Positions 6,354 through 13,522 of a stretch of DNA of 20,584 nt are shown in pieces. A model generated the notes under the pieces. That model saw only the letters and a program-made list of their open reading frames with translations. It was not told the DNA's origin and searched no databases. This DNA is from DATDMG01 sp036518955 (lineage in GTDB: Bacteria > Actinomycetota > Actinomycetes > Actinomycetales > Kineosporiaceae): assembly GCA_036518955.1 (NCBI GenBank), contig DATDMG010000426.1, forward strand, positions 1-20,584, given 5' to 3'. Made by a program: the position numbers and the translations under genes. Position 1 is the stretch's first letter. The number at the start of each line of letters is the position of its first letter.

Positions 6354-9266
6354 TCACACGAGCGACGAGTAGGCGACCACACCGCGGCGGACGCCGTCGA
6401 TCGCGGCCGCCGCCGCCCGGGCCAGCACCCGGCCGGCGTCGTCGGCGGCGGCCGCCTGCTGCACCTGGCCGAGCAGGTCGATCACCTGCTTGCACCACCG
6501 GACGAAGTCGCCGGCGGCCAGGTCGGAGTCGGCCAGCACCGACTCCAACCGGTGCCCACTCGCCCAGCGGTGGATGGCCCAGGTGAGGCCGAGGTCGGGT
6601 TCGCGGGTCGGGTCCAGGTACAGGTCGCGCTCGCGGTCATCGAGCGCCGACCAGATCCGCACCGTCTCGGCGATCGCCGCCTTGACCGCACCCCCGGGCA
6701 CCCGGGGTTCGAGGCCGCCCTCGTCGCGGCGTGACTCGTACACCAGGGCGCTCACGCACGCGGCCAGCCCGGCGCCGTCCACATCGCGCCAGACACCCTC
6801 ACGGAGGCACTCCGCGATCAGCAGGTCGGACTCGGCGTAGAGCCGTTGCAGCCTCCGACCGGCCGGGGTGACCGTGTCGCCGGCGAGGTAGCCACGCTCG
6901 GTGAGCAGATCGCAGACCCGGTCGAAGACCCGGGCGATGGTGTTGGTACGGCCCTCGATCCGGCGGGTCAGCTGCTCGGTCTCCCGGGCCAGCCGCCACC
7001 AGCGCTCCGCCCAGCGGGCGTGGTCCTCCCGATCGGCGCAGCCGTGGCACGGGTGCGACCGCAGTTGCTGGCGCAGCCGGTTCAGCTCCTCGTCGTCCGC
7101 GGCGGGCGAGCGCTCCCGGCGCCGGCGCGGTGGCGGGTCGTCCGCGACGGCGCCGAGTGCGTTGCGCAGCGTCGACGCCAGGTCGCGTCGGGACTGGGGG
7201 TTCCGGGAGTTGAAGCTCTTCGGCACGGGTACTCGGGTCAGCGGCTCCAGCGCCCCCCCGCCCTGGACGTCGACCAGCGAGATCCGGTTCATCTGCCGGT
7301 CGGTGGTGAGCACGGTCGGGCGCGGCCCGTCGGGCCCGGCGGGTGACCCGGGGTCGACCACGACGGCCCAGCCGGGTCGTCGTCCGCCGGAGACCCGGAT
7401 GACGTCGCCGCGACGCAACCGCTCCAGGGACGCCAGCGCGTCGGCCCGCCGGTCTCGCGATCCGGCACGGGACAGCTCGGTCTCCCGTTCGCCGATCCGC
7501 CGTCGTAGCGCCGCGTACTCGGTGAAGTCGCCCAGGTGACAGCGCATCGCCTCGGCGTACCCGGCGAGCGCCTCCTCCTGCCGGCGTGCCTGGCGGGCCA
7601 GCCCGACCACCGCCCGGTCGGCCTGGAACTGGGCGAACGAGGTCTCGAGGATCTCCCGCGCCCGGGACCTGCCGACCTGGTCGACGAGGTTGACGGCCAT
7701 GTTGTACGTGGGTCGGAAGCTGGAGCGCAGCGGGTAGGTGCGGGTCGAGGCCAGGCCCGCGACCGCTTCGGGGTCGAGCGTGGGTTGCCAGAGCACCACC
7801 GCGTGCCCCTCCACGTCGATGCCCCGCCGGCCGGCCCGACCGGTCAGCTGCGTGTACTCCCCCGGCGTCACATCGGCGTGCGTCTCGCCGTTCCACTTGA
7901 CGAGCTTCTCCAGGACGACGGTGCGGGCCGGCATGTTGACCCCGAGCGCCAGGGTCTCGGTGGCGAAGACGGCCTTGACCAGGCCACGGGAGAACAGTTC
8001 CTCGACCACCTCCTTGAACGCCGGCAGCAGCCCCGCGTGGTGGGCGGCGAGGCCCCGCTCGAGCCCGTCGGCCCACTCCCAGTAGCCCAGCACGGCCAGG
8101 TCTTCGTCGGGGATCTCCGCGCACCGCAGCTCGACCAGGGTGCGGATCTCCTCCCGCTCCTCCGGGCTGGTCAGCCGTACGCCCGCCGCCAGGCACTGGG
8201 CGACGGCGGCGTCGCAGCCGGCACGACTGAAGATGAAGGTGATCGCCGGCAGCAGCCCCGCGTGGTCGAGGGTGTTGATGACGTCGAACCGGGGTGGCAC
8301 GCCCCGGCCCGAGCGGGCGCCCCGGCCCCGGCCGCGGCCGTGCCGGCCCCGGCCGATCCGCCCGATCCGCAGCTCCTCCCGGGCCAGGCGCCGCAGCTCC
8401 GGATGGACCTGGCTCGCCATCGACGCGGACTCCAGGCTGGGGGTGAGCCGCGCGCCGAGGGTGGCGTCCCGGGCGGCGCTCACCGCCCCGGAGCCCTCCG
8501 CGGAGCCGGCTCCGGCGTCGGAGCCCGCTCCGGCGTCGGTCACGGGCGCCCCGGCGGGGCCCTCGTCGGCGAACAGGTCGTACAGCCGCCGCCCGACCAG
8601 CACGTGCTGCCAGAGCGGGACCGGCCGGTGCTCGGACACGACCACCTCGGTGTCGCCTCGCACGGTGTCGAGCCACTCACCGAACTCCTCGGCGTTGCTG
8701 ACCGTGGCCGACAGGGACACGACGCGCACCGGCTCGGGCAGGTGGATGATCACCTCCTCCCAGACCGCACCGCGGAACCGGTCGGCGAGGTAGTGCACCT
8801 CGTCCATCACGACGTACCCGAGACCGGTCAGGGTCGCCGACTCGGCGTACAGCATGTTGCGCAGCACCTCGGTGGTCATCACCACGATCGGTGCCTCACC
8901 GTTGATGGTGTTGTCGCCGGTCAGCAGCCCGACCGCGGCAGTCCCGTACCGGCGTGCCAGATCGGTGTACTTCTGGTTGGACAAAGCCTTGATCGGCGTG
9001 GTGTAGAACGCCTTACGGCCGCCTGCCAGCGCCAGGTGGACGGCGAACTCGCCGACCACCGTCTTGCCCGAGCCGGTCGGGGCGGCCACCAGGACGCCGC
9101 GGCCCTCCTGGAGCGCCTCGCAGGCGCGCACCTGGAACAGGTCGAGCTCGAAGTCGTACTGCCCCCGGAAGGTACCCAGCGGGGTGCCCGCCTCCCGGGC
9201 CCGGCGCCGGGAGGCGGCGTACCGGGCGGCAGGCGGAAGATCGGAACCGCCGGCAGCCGTGCTCAT
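6354..9266 (-). CDS. helY: DEAD/DEAH-box RNA helicase, HelY/Ski2-Mtr4 family
   Basis: ATP-dependent superfamily 2 helicase of 970 residues (the M. tuberculosis homologue has about 906), thought to act in RNA processing or decay; cytoplasmic. Domain 1 holds the Walker A motif AAPTGSGKT (about 61-69), TTPIKALSNQKY (motif Ia), DEVH at about 155-158 and SAT at about 186-188. Domain 2 has FIFSRAGCD, ALGVNMPARTVV and QLTGRAGRRGID, followed by a long C-terminal helical region of the Ski2-like type. Between the two domains is an Ala/Gly/Ser-rich stretch (about 240-258) and an Arg-Gly-rich tract (about 299-325) that could bind RNA. A TAGCGT -10 lies 6 nt before the ATG, so helY probably has its own promoter besides read-through from dagK, 50 bp upstream. 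Confidence 0.95.
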   Translation of the reverse strand: MSTAAGGSDLPPAARYAASRRRAREAGTPLGTFRGQYDFELDLFQVRACEALQEGRGVLVAAPTGSGKTVVGEFAVHLALAGGRKAFYTTPIKALSNQKYTDLARRYGTAAVGLLTGDNTINGEAPIVVMTTEVLRNMLYAESATLTGLGYVVMDEVHYLADRFRGAVWEEVIIHLPEPVRVVSLSATVSNAEEFGEWLDTVRGDTEVVVSEHRPVPLWQHVLVGRRLYDLFADEGPAGAPVTDAGAGSDAGAGSAEGSGAVSAARDATLGARLTPSLESASMASQVHPELRRLAREELRIGRIGRGRHGRGRGRGARSGRGVPPRFDVINTLDHAGLLPAITFIFSRAGCDAAVAQCLAAGVRLTSPEEREEIRTLVELRCAEIPDEDLAVLGYWEWADGLERGLAAHHAGLLPAFKEVVEELFSRGLVKAVFATETLALGVNMPARTVVLEKLVKWNGETHADVTPGEYTQLTGRAGRRGIDVEGHAVVLWQPTLDPEAVAGLASTRTYPLRSSFRPTYNMAVNLVDQVGRSRAREILETSFAQFQADRAVVGLARQARRQEEALAGYAEAMRCHLGDFTEYAALRRRIGERETELSRAGSRDRRADALASLERLRRGDVIRVSGGRRPGWAVVVDPGSPAGPDGPRPTVLTTDRQMNRISLVDVQGGGALEPLTRVPVPKSFNSRNPQSRRDLASTLRNALGAVADDPPPRRRRERSPAADDEELNRLRQQLRSHPCHGCADREDHARWAERWWRLARETEQLTRRIEGRTNTIARVFDRVCDLLTERGYLAGDTVTPAGRRLQRLYAESDLLIAECLREGVWRDVDGAGLAACVSALVYESRRDEGGLEPRVPGGAVKAAIAETVRIWSALDDRERDLYLDPTREPDLGLTWAIHRWASGHRLESVLADSDLAAGDFVRWCKQVIDLLGQVQQAAAADDAGRVLARAAAAAIDGVRRGVVAYSSLV

Positions 9267-9278
9267 GCCCCTACGCTA
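9267..9278 (-). promoter_or_regulatory. Putative leaderless helY promoter (-10 TAGCGT)
   Basis: GGTAGCGT with the -10 hexamer at 9278-9273 is followed by 6 nt (AGGGGC) and the ATG. The same GGTAGCGT octamer occurs twice in the pafB/DUF3866 palindrome. AGGGG could also serve as a weak ribosome site. Confidence 0.4.
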
Positions 9279-9316
9279 CCCATCGGGCGACCGCCACCTG
9301 CCGGAGGCCGCCCTCG

Positions 9317-10261
9317 TCATGACGGACCGTTCGTCGTCGGGGGGCCCAGGACACGCAGGGCCCCGGGGACCACCTCCACGGTGAGTGGCAGCGGTCCCCA
9401 CCGCTCGCCGTCCGCGTACGCGACGATCCCCGGGGCCCGTACGCTCACCCGGCGGGCTCGCCGGACGGTCACCCGGGGGTCCCCCAGATGCCTGCCGGCG
9501 TACACCCGCGGGTAGATCCGCAGGAACGCCGCCCGGGACAGCGGCGCCACCACCAGGACGTCGAGCAACCCGTCATCCAGCCGCGCCCGTGGGCAGATCC
9601 GCATCCCGCCCCCGTAGCTGGGAGTGTTGGCGACGACCACCATCACGGCGGGGACCGTCCAGGACTCGCCGTCCAGGTCCAGGTGGTACTCCCGGGGCCG
9701 CAGCACGGGCAGCTCACGCAGGATCGCCAGGTCGTACCGCAGGTGGCCGCGGGGCCACCGCCAGCCGTTGGCGCGTTCGTTGACGAGAGCGTCGAACCCC
9801 GCTCCGAGAACACCGGCGAACCAGCGGGCCGCGGTGTCGACCTCGTCGGCGGGTGGGGTGTCGGGCAGGCGGCGGACGGCGTCGACGGTCCGCGACCGGC
9901 CGGACCAGATCGCCTCGGCGACGTCGTCCGCGGCGGCGGCGGGGTCGCGAAGGCGAAGGCCCAGCGCCCGGGCGACGTCGTTGCCGGTGCCGGCGGGCAC
10001 GATGCCCAGCGGGCACCCGGTGCCGGCGACGAGGTTGACCGCGAGGTGGACGGCGCCGTCACCGCCGACCACGACCAGCGCCTCGGCACCGTCGGCGAGC
10101 GCCTGCCGGACGCCGGCCGCCTGCGCCTGCGCGGTGTCGCCGTGGACCGGGACGACGTCCAGCTCCCGGGCCCGCAGCCGCTGGTCCGCCACGGCGCCGG
10201 CGGCGGTGGCGCGACCGCCGCCGGCCTGCGGGTTGACGGCCAGCACGACCCGGCGGGTCAC
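9317..10261 (-). CDS. Diacylglycerol kinase family lipid kinase (DagK/YegS-like)
   Basis: Lipid kinase of 314 residues that would phosphorylate diacylglycerol or a related lipid alcohol at the inner face of the membrane. The N-terminal VVLAVNPQAGGG strand-loop is followed by VVVGGDGAVH (GGDG at about 66-69) and GIVPAGTGNDVARALGL (GTGND at about 91-95), which form the nucleotide-binding site. The C-terminal beta domain includes YGGGMRICPRARLDDGLLDV and YADGE, typical of the family. The GTG at 10261 is the start: it overlaps the tatC stop as GTGA, pointing to translational coupling, and the conserved domain begins within five residues of it. Its place between tatC and helY is an insertion relative to the mycobacterial order as I recall it. 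Which lipid it uses is unknown. Confidence 0.9.
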   Translation of the reverse strand: MTRRVVLAVNPQAGGGRATAAGAVADQRLRARELDVVPVHGDTAQAQAAGVRQALADGAEALVVVGGDGAVHLAVNLVAGTGCPLGIVPAGTGNDVARALGLRLRDPAAAADDVAEAIWSGRSRTVDAVRRLPDTPPADEVDTAARWFAGVLGAGFDALVNERANGWRWPRGHLRYDLAILRELPVLRPREYHLDLDGESWTVPAVMVVVANTPSYGGGMRICPRARLDDGLLDVLVVAPLSRAAFLRIYPRVYAGRHLGDPRVTVRRARRVSVRAPGIVAYADGERWGPLPLTVEVVPGALRVLGPPTTNGPS

Positions 10262-11130
10262 AGTTCGTCGAGCGATTCGGCCTGGTGGGTCGGCTCCGGG
10301 GTGGTGTCGAGCGAGCTGGCCTGGTCGTCGTCCAGCCCGGCGAAGCCCTGCTCCAGGTCCCGGCGGCGGCGCCGGCGGTCGTTCAGCCAGCAGATCCCCA
10401 CGGCGAGCAGGTACAGCCCGGTCATCGGGAAGGCGAGGGCGAGCATGGATCCGGCGTCCGGGGACGGCGAGGCGATGGCGGCGAACAGAAAGGTCACGAA
10501 GACCGCGATCCGCCACCCCTTGGCCAGGGTGAGGGCGGACAGCACACCGACCAGGTTCAGGGCGACCAGCAGCAGCGGGACGACGAACGCGACCCCGAAG
10601 GCGAGGAAGACCTGGGTGACGAAGGTCAGGTAGTCGTCGGCGCTGATGATGTTGGCCGAGTCGGAGGGGGTGAACGCGGCGAAGAACTCGATCGCCTTGG
10701 GCAGCACCACCCAGGCCAACGCGATGCCCGCACCGAACAGCGGCACCGCGGCGGCGACGAAGCCCAGGGCGTACCGCTTCTCGCGCTTGGTCAGCCCGGG
10801 GACGATGAAGGCCCACAGCTGGTAGAGCCAGACCGGGCTGGCGATCACGATTCCCAGGTAGACCGCCAACTTGAGCTTGAGGTTGAACGGCGAGGCCACC
10901 TGACCGAAGTTCAGCGTGGCCAGAGTGTGGCGCTGGTGGGCGATCTGGACCAGCGGGGCCTGCAGCTGCTTGATCAAAGAGTCGTAGAGGAACCAGCCGC
11001 CGCCGGCGCCGATCGCGACGGCCAGCCCCGACTTCACCAGCCGGGACCGCAGCTCCCGCAGGTGCTCCCGCAGGGGCATCCGCCCCTCGGGATCCTTGTT
11101 CGGTCGCCGCCGGGGCGTGGTGAGGGCCAC
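10258..11130 (-). CDS. tatC: Sec-independent protein translocase subunit TatC
   Basis: Multi-spanning core of the twin-arginine translocase, which binds RR signal peptides and exports folded proteins. The GTG at 11130 gives 290 residues. The cytosolic N-terminus reads MPLREHLRELRSRL, the conserved TatC segment, followed by six predicted membrane helices. YLGIVIASPVWLYQLWAFIVPGLTKREKR is the signature region around helices 2-3, and FPMTGLYLLAVGICWL is the last helix. The tail is Arg-rich and acidic. I chose the GTG start because TGAGG lies about 9 nt upstream and only 10 bp separate it from the tatA stop; a longer frame from 11319 would run over tatA. The stop overlaps the dagK start by 4 bp. 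Confidence 0.95.
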   Translation of the reverse strand: MALTTPRRRPNKDPEGRMPLREHLRELRSRLVKSGLAVAIGAGGGWFLYDSLIKQLQAPLVQIAHQRHTLATLNFGQVASPFNLKLKLAVYLGIVIASPVWLYQLWAFIVPGLTKREKRYALGFVAAAVPLFGAGIALAWVVLPKAIEFFAAFTPSDSANIISADDYLTFVTQVFLAFGVAFVVPLLLVALNLVGVLSALTLAKGWRIAVFVTFLFAAIASPSPDAGSMLALAFPMTGLYLLAVGICWLNDRRRRRRDLEQGFAGLDDDQASSLDTTPEPTHQAESLDEL

Positions 11131-11140
11131 GCCGCCGGCC

Positions 11141-11410
11141 TCAGAGGTCGGTGCGCTGCTCGGACGGCGCGCCGCTGCGGGTACCGTCCCCGTCGACGAT
11201 CCGGCCCTCCAGCGGCTCGCTGGGCCGGGGCGCGGTGGAGCCGGACTGGCGACGGACGTCGTCCTCCCGCATCTCCTTGACCTCGGCCTTGAAGATCCGC
11301 ATGGACCGGCCCAGACCACGGGCGGCGTCCGGCAGGCGCTTGCTGCCGAACAGCAGCGCGATCACGACGACCAGCACGATGAGGTGCCAGGGCTCCAACG
11401 CTCGAAACAT
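11141..11410 (-). CDS. tatA: Sec-independent protein translocase subunit TatA
   Basis: Pore-forming subunit of the Tat system, 89 residues. One N-terminal membrane helix (about residues 8-21) precedes the hinge FGSKRLPDAARGLGRSMRIFK, the signature of TatA with its amphipathic helix. A charged, Pro/Ser-rich cytosolic tail completes it. It is followed after 10 bp by tatC. No tatB is seen, as is common in actinobacterial tatA-tatC loci. A TACGAT -10 element stands 6 nt before the ATG and there is no ribosome site, so a leaderless transcript may start here. Confidence 0.96.
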   Translation of the reverse strand: MFRALEPWHLIVLVVVIALLFGSKRLPDAARGLGRSMRIFKAEVKEMREDDVRRQSGSTAPRPSEPLEGRIVDGDGTRSGAPSEQRTDL

Positions 11411-11422
11411 GGCGCCATCGTA
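11411..11422 (-). promoter_or_regulatory. Putative leaderless tatA promoter (-10 TACGAT)
   Basis: TACGAT at 11422-11417 on the minus strand, then the 6-nt GGCGCC and the tatA ATG. No Shine-Dalgarno sequence is visible in the gap. No -35 was identified. Confidence 0.4.
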
Positions 11423-11497
11423 CGTGCCGCCAGCAGGTCTACACGTACGTCGGGCCGAATGCTCACCCCCGCGACCGGGGGGAGCGCCCCGGTCGCC

Positions 11498-11872
11498 TTA
11501 CGCCCTGCCGGTGCCGCCTTCTCGCGCCGCCCTCGGTCCGGGCCCCCGCCGCCCTCGGGCCACGCCCCCGCCGCCCTCGGTCCGGGCCCTGCCCGTCCGC
11601 GCCCTGCCCCGCCGGGCGGCGATGCGTTCGGCCCGCAGCCGGGCCGGGCTGCGGAACACAGCCGGTTCGGCGTCGGCGGCCGGCTCGGCGGCACCCGTGC
11701 CGGACAGGCTCTCCAACTCCGCGGCGACGACGGACAGCCGCTCCCCCGCCTCGGCGAGCTCGCGCGCCAGCACCATCCCCTTGCGCCACAGCGAGCGGAG
11801 GAGGAGGAAGAGCACGCCGAGGGCGCCGGCCACCAGCGCGACCCAGACGAGGGTCCACAGCCACCACGTCAC
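11498..11872 (-). CDS. Small membrane protein of unknown function upstream of tatA
   Basis: I do not recognise a named family. The 124-residue product starts MTWWLWTLVWVALVAGALGVLFLLL, one membrane helix at about residues 3-25. An amphipathic, possibly coiled-coil segment follows (RKGMVLARELAEAGERLSVVAAELESL, about 30-56). The remainder is an Ala/Arg/Gly-rich tail. The tail is encoded by three tandem copies of a 22-bp repeat, so its sequence is unlikely to be constrained. The gene sits 17 bp after the zinc-ribbon gene's stop and 87 bp before tatA, on the same strand. The first 60 residues look like a real membrane-anchored protein. A function in Tat export or envelope stress is only a guess from position. 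Confidence 0.7.
   Translation of the reverse strand: MTWWLWTLVWVALVAGALGVLFLLLRSLWRKGMVLARELAEAGERLSVVAAELESLSGTGAAEPAADAEPAVFRSPARLRAERIAARRGRARTGRARTEGGGGVARGRRGPGPRAAREGGTGRA
11526..11591. repeat. Three tandem copies of a 22-bp GC-rich repeat inside a coding region
   Basis: Copies at 11526-11547, 11548-11569 and 11570-11591 share the core GCCGCCCTCGG. Copies 1 and 3 differ only at the last two bases and copy 2 by three substitutions. Because 22 is not a multiple of three, each copy is read in a different frame of the membrane-protein gene. Confidence 0.75.
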
Positions 11873-11890
11873 GGGCAGCAGGCTATCGGG

Positions 11891-12250
11891 TCAGGCGGCG
11901 GTCTCCGGGGTGGTGCGGCGCGCCGGGCCGGCGGCTCCGGCGGCTGCGGCGACCAGGTCCGCGCCGTCCAGCCAGAGTGCGAAGTCGAGGACGTCGTCAT
12001 AGCTGAGCACCGGGCCGGTGTGCTCCTCGAGGACCTCGGCGGGCACCGACCACGGTTCGGCGATCACCCCGCCCGAGATCAGCAGGGCGACCACGTCACG
12101 ACCTGCCGGCTTGCGGACCTCCTCCAGGCACGAGGTGCAGATGAACGCGTAGTACGACCATGCCTTGACCGAGCACACGACGAGACGCACCTGTGCCGGG
12201 GTCAGCTCGACATCACCGCAACTGGGGCACGACGCCTTGATGGTCGTCAT
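11891..12250 (-). CDS. Conserved zinc-ribbon protein of unknown function
   Basis: Cytoplasmic protein of 119 residues. Two CxxC knuckles, Cys8/Cys11 (CPSC) and Cys38/Cys41 (CTSC), make a zinc ribbon over the first 45 residues. An acidic region follows (VLEEHTGPVLSYDDVLDFALWLDG, about 72-95) and then a disordered Ala-rich tail. It begins at an ATG with a strong GGAGGT ribosome site 9 nt upstream, so expression is probably robust. It lies between pafC (161 bp upstream) and the small membrane protein on the same strand. Similar small proteins sit beside pafBC/tat loci in other actinomycetes as far as I recall. No function is known to me. Confidence 0.85.
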   Translation of the reverse strand: MTTIKASCPSCGDVELTPAQVRLVVCSVKAWSYYAFICTSCLEEVRKPAGRDVVALLISGGVIAEPWSVPAEVLEEHTGPVLSYDDVLDFALWLDGADLVAAAAGAAGPARRTTPETAA

Positions 12251-12259
12251 GGTCGAGGC

Positions 12260-12265
12260 ACCTCC
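12260..12265 (-). promoter_or_regulatory. Strong ribosome binding site of the zinc-ribbon gene
   Basis: GGAGGT on the minus strand with a 9-nt spacer to the ATG at 12250. This is the best Shine-Dalgarno match in the run and contrasts with the apparently leaderless tatA and pafB. Confidence 0.7.
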
Positions 12266-12388
12266 GGTGTCCTACCCTGATCAGCTCGTCGACCTAACCG
12301 TCGGTCGCCCTTTCAGATCCCTTGAGGACTTTCGGTGCCGGTCACCTGCATGCTCGCATCGCTGTTTCCGCCCGTGGCCGGCGACACC

Positions 12389-12442
12389 CGAGCCGGGTCA
12401 AATCTCCCCCGTTAGGCCAGGGGGGTCGCCTCCCCCGGCTCG
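12389..12442. terminator. Hairpin spanning the pafC stop codon, possible terminator
   Basis: CGAGCCGGG (12389-12397) pairs with CCCGGCTCG (12434-12442), a perfect 9-bp outer stem. An alternative inner stem is CCCCC (12406-12410) with GGGGG (12421-12425). The pafC TAA (12412-12414) lies in the loop. There is no T tract after it, so it may attenuate rather than terminate. Confidence 0.35.
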
Positions 12443-13488
12443 TTGACGTGCGCGGACGTCGGTCCGGAGGCGGCAACGGGCGAGGTGGTCGCGGGTCTGC
12501 GCGCAGGGCTGTCCGGAGCCGTGTCGATCACCTCGTCCGGGTACCGCTCCAGCGCCTGCCGGGCCAGTTCGCGGACCCGGTCGGCGACGTGTCGCGGGCT
12601 CACCACGACCAGCTGGCCGCCCAGCCGCAGCGCCAGCCGCGGCAGCCAGTCCGCCGACGCCGTCCGCAGCCGGGCCCGGAGCCTGCCGCCGGTCATCTCC
12701 TCGACGTCCTCGACGGGATAGTACTCGGCGACCCAGCGGGCCGCCGGTCGCAGCTCCACCGTGACCACGAGGTCGTCCGGGGAGGGCGTGAACAGGTCGT
12801 CGCCGGGGGCGGCCGCGTCCGTGGGTGGGGTCCCGTCGACGTCCAGGATCTCGATCCGCAGGATCCGGTCCAGCCGGAACCGGCGGACGGCCTCCGCCCG
12901 GTGGCACCAACCCTCCACGTACCAGCGGTCGCCCGCGTTGAGCACCCGGATCGGGTCGACGTCCCGGTCGGTCGTCTCGTCGCGGCTGGGCACCAGGTAG
13001 CGCAGCCGCACCCGGCGACGGCGGCGCACCGCGTCCCGGGCGGCCGCCAGGACGTGCTCCTGCGCCCCGCGGGACAGGTCCACATGCAGCGCAGCGGCGC
13101 GGGGCGCGGCCTCGCCCGCCGCGGCCGACAGCTTGTCCAGCACCGTGGTCAGCACGTCCCGGTCGTGCAGCCCGGGCACGTCGGCCAGCGTCCGCAACCC
13201 GGCGATCAGCGCCACCGCCTCGTCGACGCCCAGGCGCAGTGGCCGCGACAGCGGGTCGGCGTTGTCCAGGAAGATCCGCCCGGAGTCCCAGTTGGCGTCG
13301 ATCAGGTCGTCCGGCAGGTGGCCGGGCGTGCCGCAGACGAACAGCAGCTCCAGGTCCTTGACCAGTTGCTGCTCGGTGATCCCGAAGTGCTGGGACGCCT
13401 CGGCCAGCGACACGCCCTGGCGGTGCAGCAGCCACGGCACCATCGCCAGCAGCCGGGAGAGCCGCTGCGTCGCACCGGTCGCGCTCAC
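12412..13488 (-). CDS. pafC: WYL-domain transcriptional activator subunit PafC
   Basis: Second subunit of the PafB-PafC heterodimer, which in mycobacteria activates LexA-independent DNA-damage genes. From the GTG at 13488 it has 358 residues, with GGAGG 5 nt upstream deciding this start over a longer frame to 13707. The N-terminal winged HTH reads RLLAMVPWLLHRQGVSLAEASQHFGI, typical of the PafC half. The middle WYL domain has RVRLRYLVPSRDETTDRDVDPIRV and the WYVEGWCHRAEAVRRFRLDRI block. A C-terminal WCX domain runs to about residue 325, ending with RVRELARQALERYP. A disordered tail follows. pafB lies 34 bp upstream on the same strand. The name rests on family features and the pafB-pafC-tatA-tatC order. 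Confidence 0.93.
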   Translation of the reverse strand: MSATGATQRLSRLLAMVPWLLHRQGVSLAEASQHFGITEQQLVKDLELLFVCGTPGHLPDDLIDANWDSGRIFLDNADPLSRPLRLGVDEAVALIAGLRTLADVPGLHDRDVLTTVLDKLSAAAGEAAPRAAALHVDLSRGAQEHVLAAARDAVRRRRRVRLRYLVPSRDETTDRDVDPIRVLNAGDRWYVEGWCHRAEAVRRFRLDRILRIEILDVDGTPPTDAAAPGDDLFTPSPDDLVVTVELRPAARWVAEYYPVEDVEEMTGGRLRARLRTASADWLPRLALRLGGQLVVVSPRHVADRVRELARQALERYPDEVIDTAPDSPARRPATTSPVAASGPTSAHVNEPGEATPLA

Positions 13489-13522
13489 GCTGCCCTCCGC
13501 CCCGGGCCGGTGGGCCGGTGCC

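Noticed and set aside
7536..9515. A 659-codon plus-strand frame opposite helY
   Set aside because: Antisense to conserved helicase motifs, composition biased to Gly/Arg/Asp/Val, no recognisable domain.
10262..10816. Longer lipid kinase frame starting at 10816
   Set aside because: The extension is antisense-like Arg/Pro-rich sequence lying in tatC. The GTG overlapping the tatC stop fits the family N-terminus.
11131..11319. Longer tatC frame starting at 11319
   Set aside because: It would overlap most of tatA, and the extra residues are Arg/Ser/Pro-rich and not TatC-like. The GTG at 11130 has a ribosome site.
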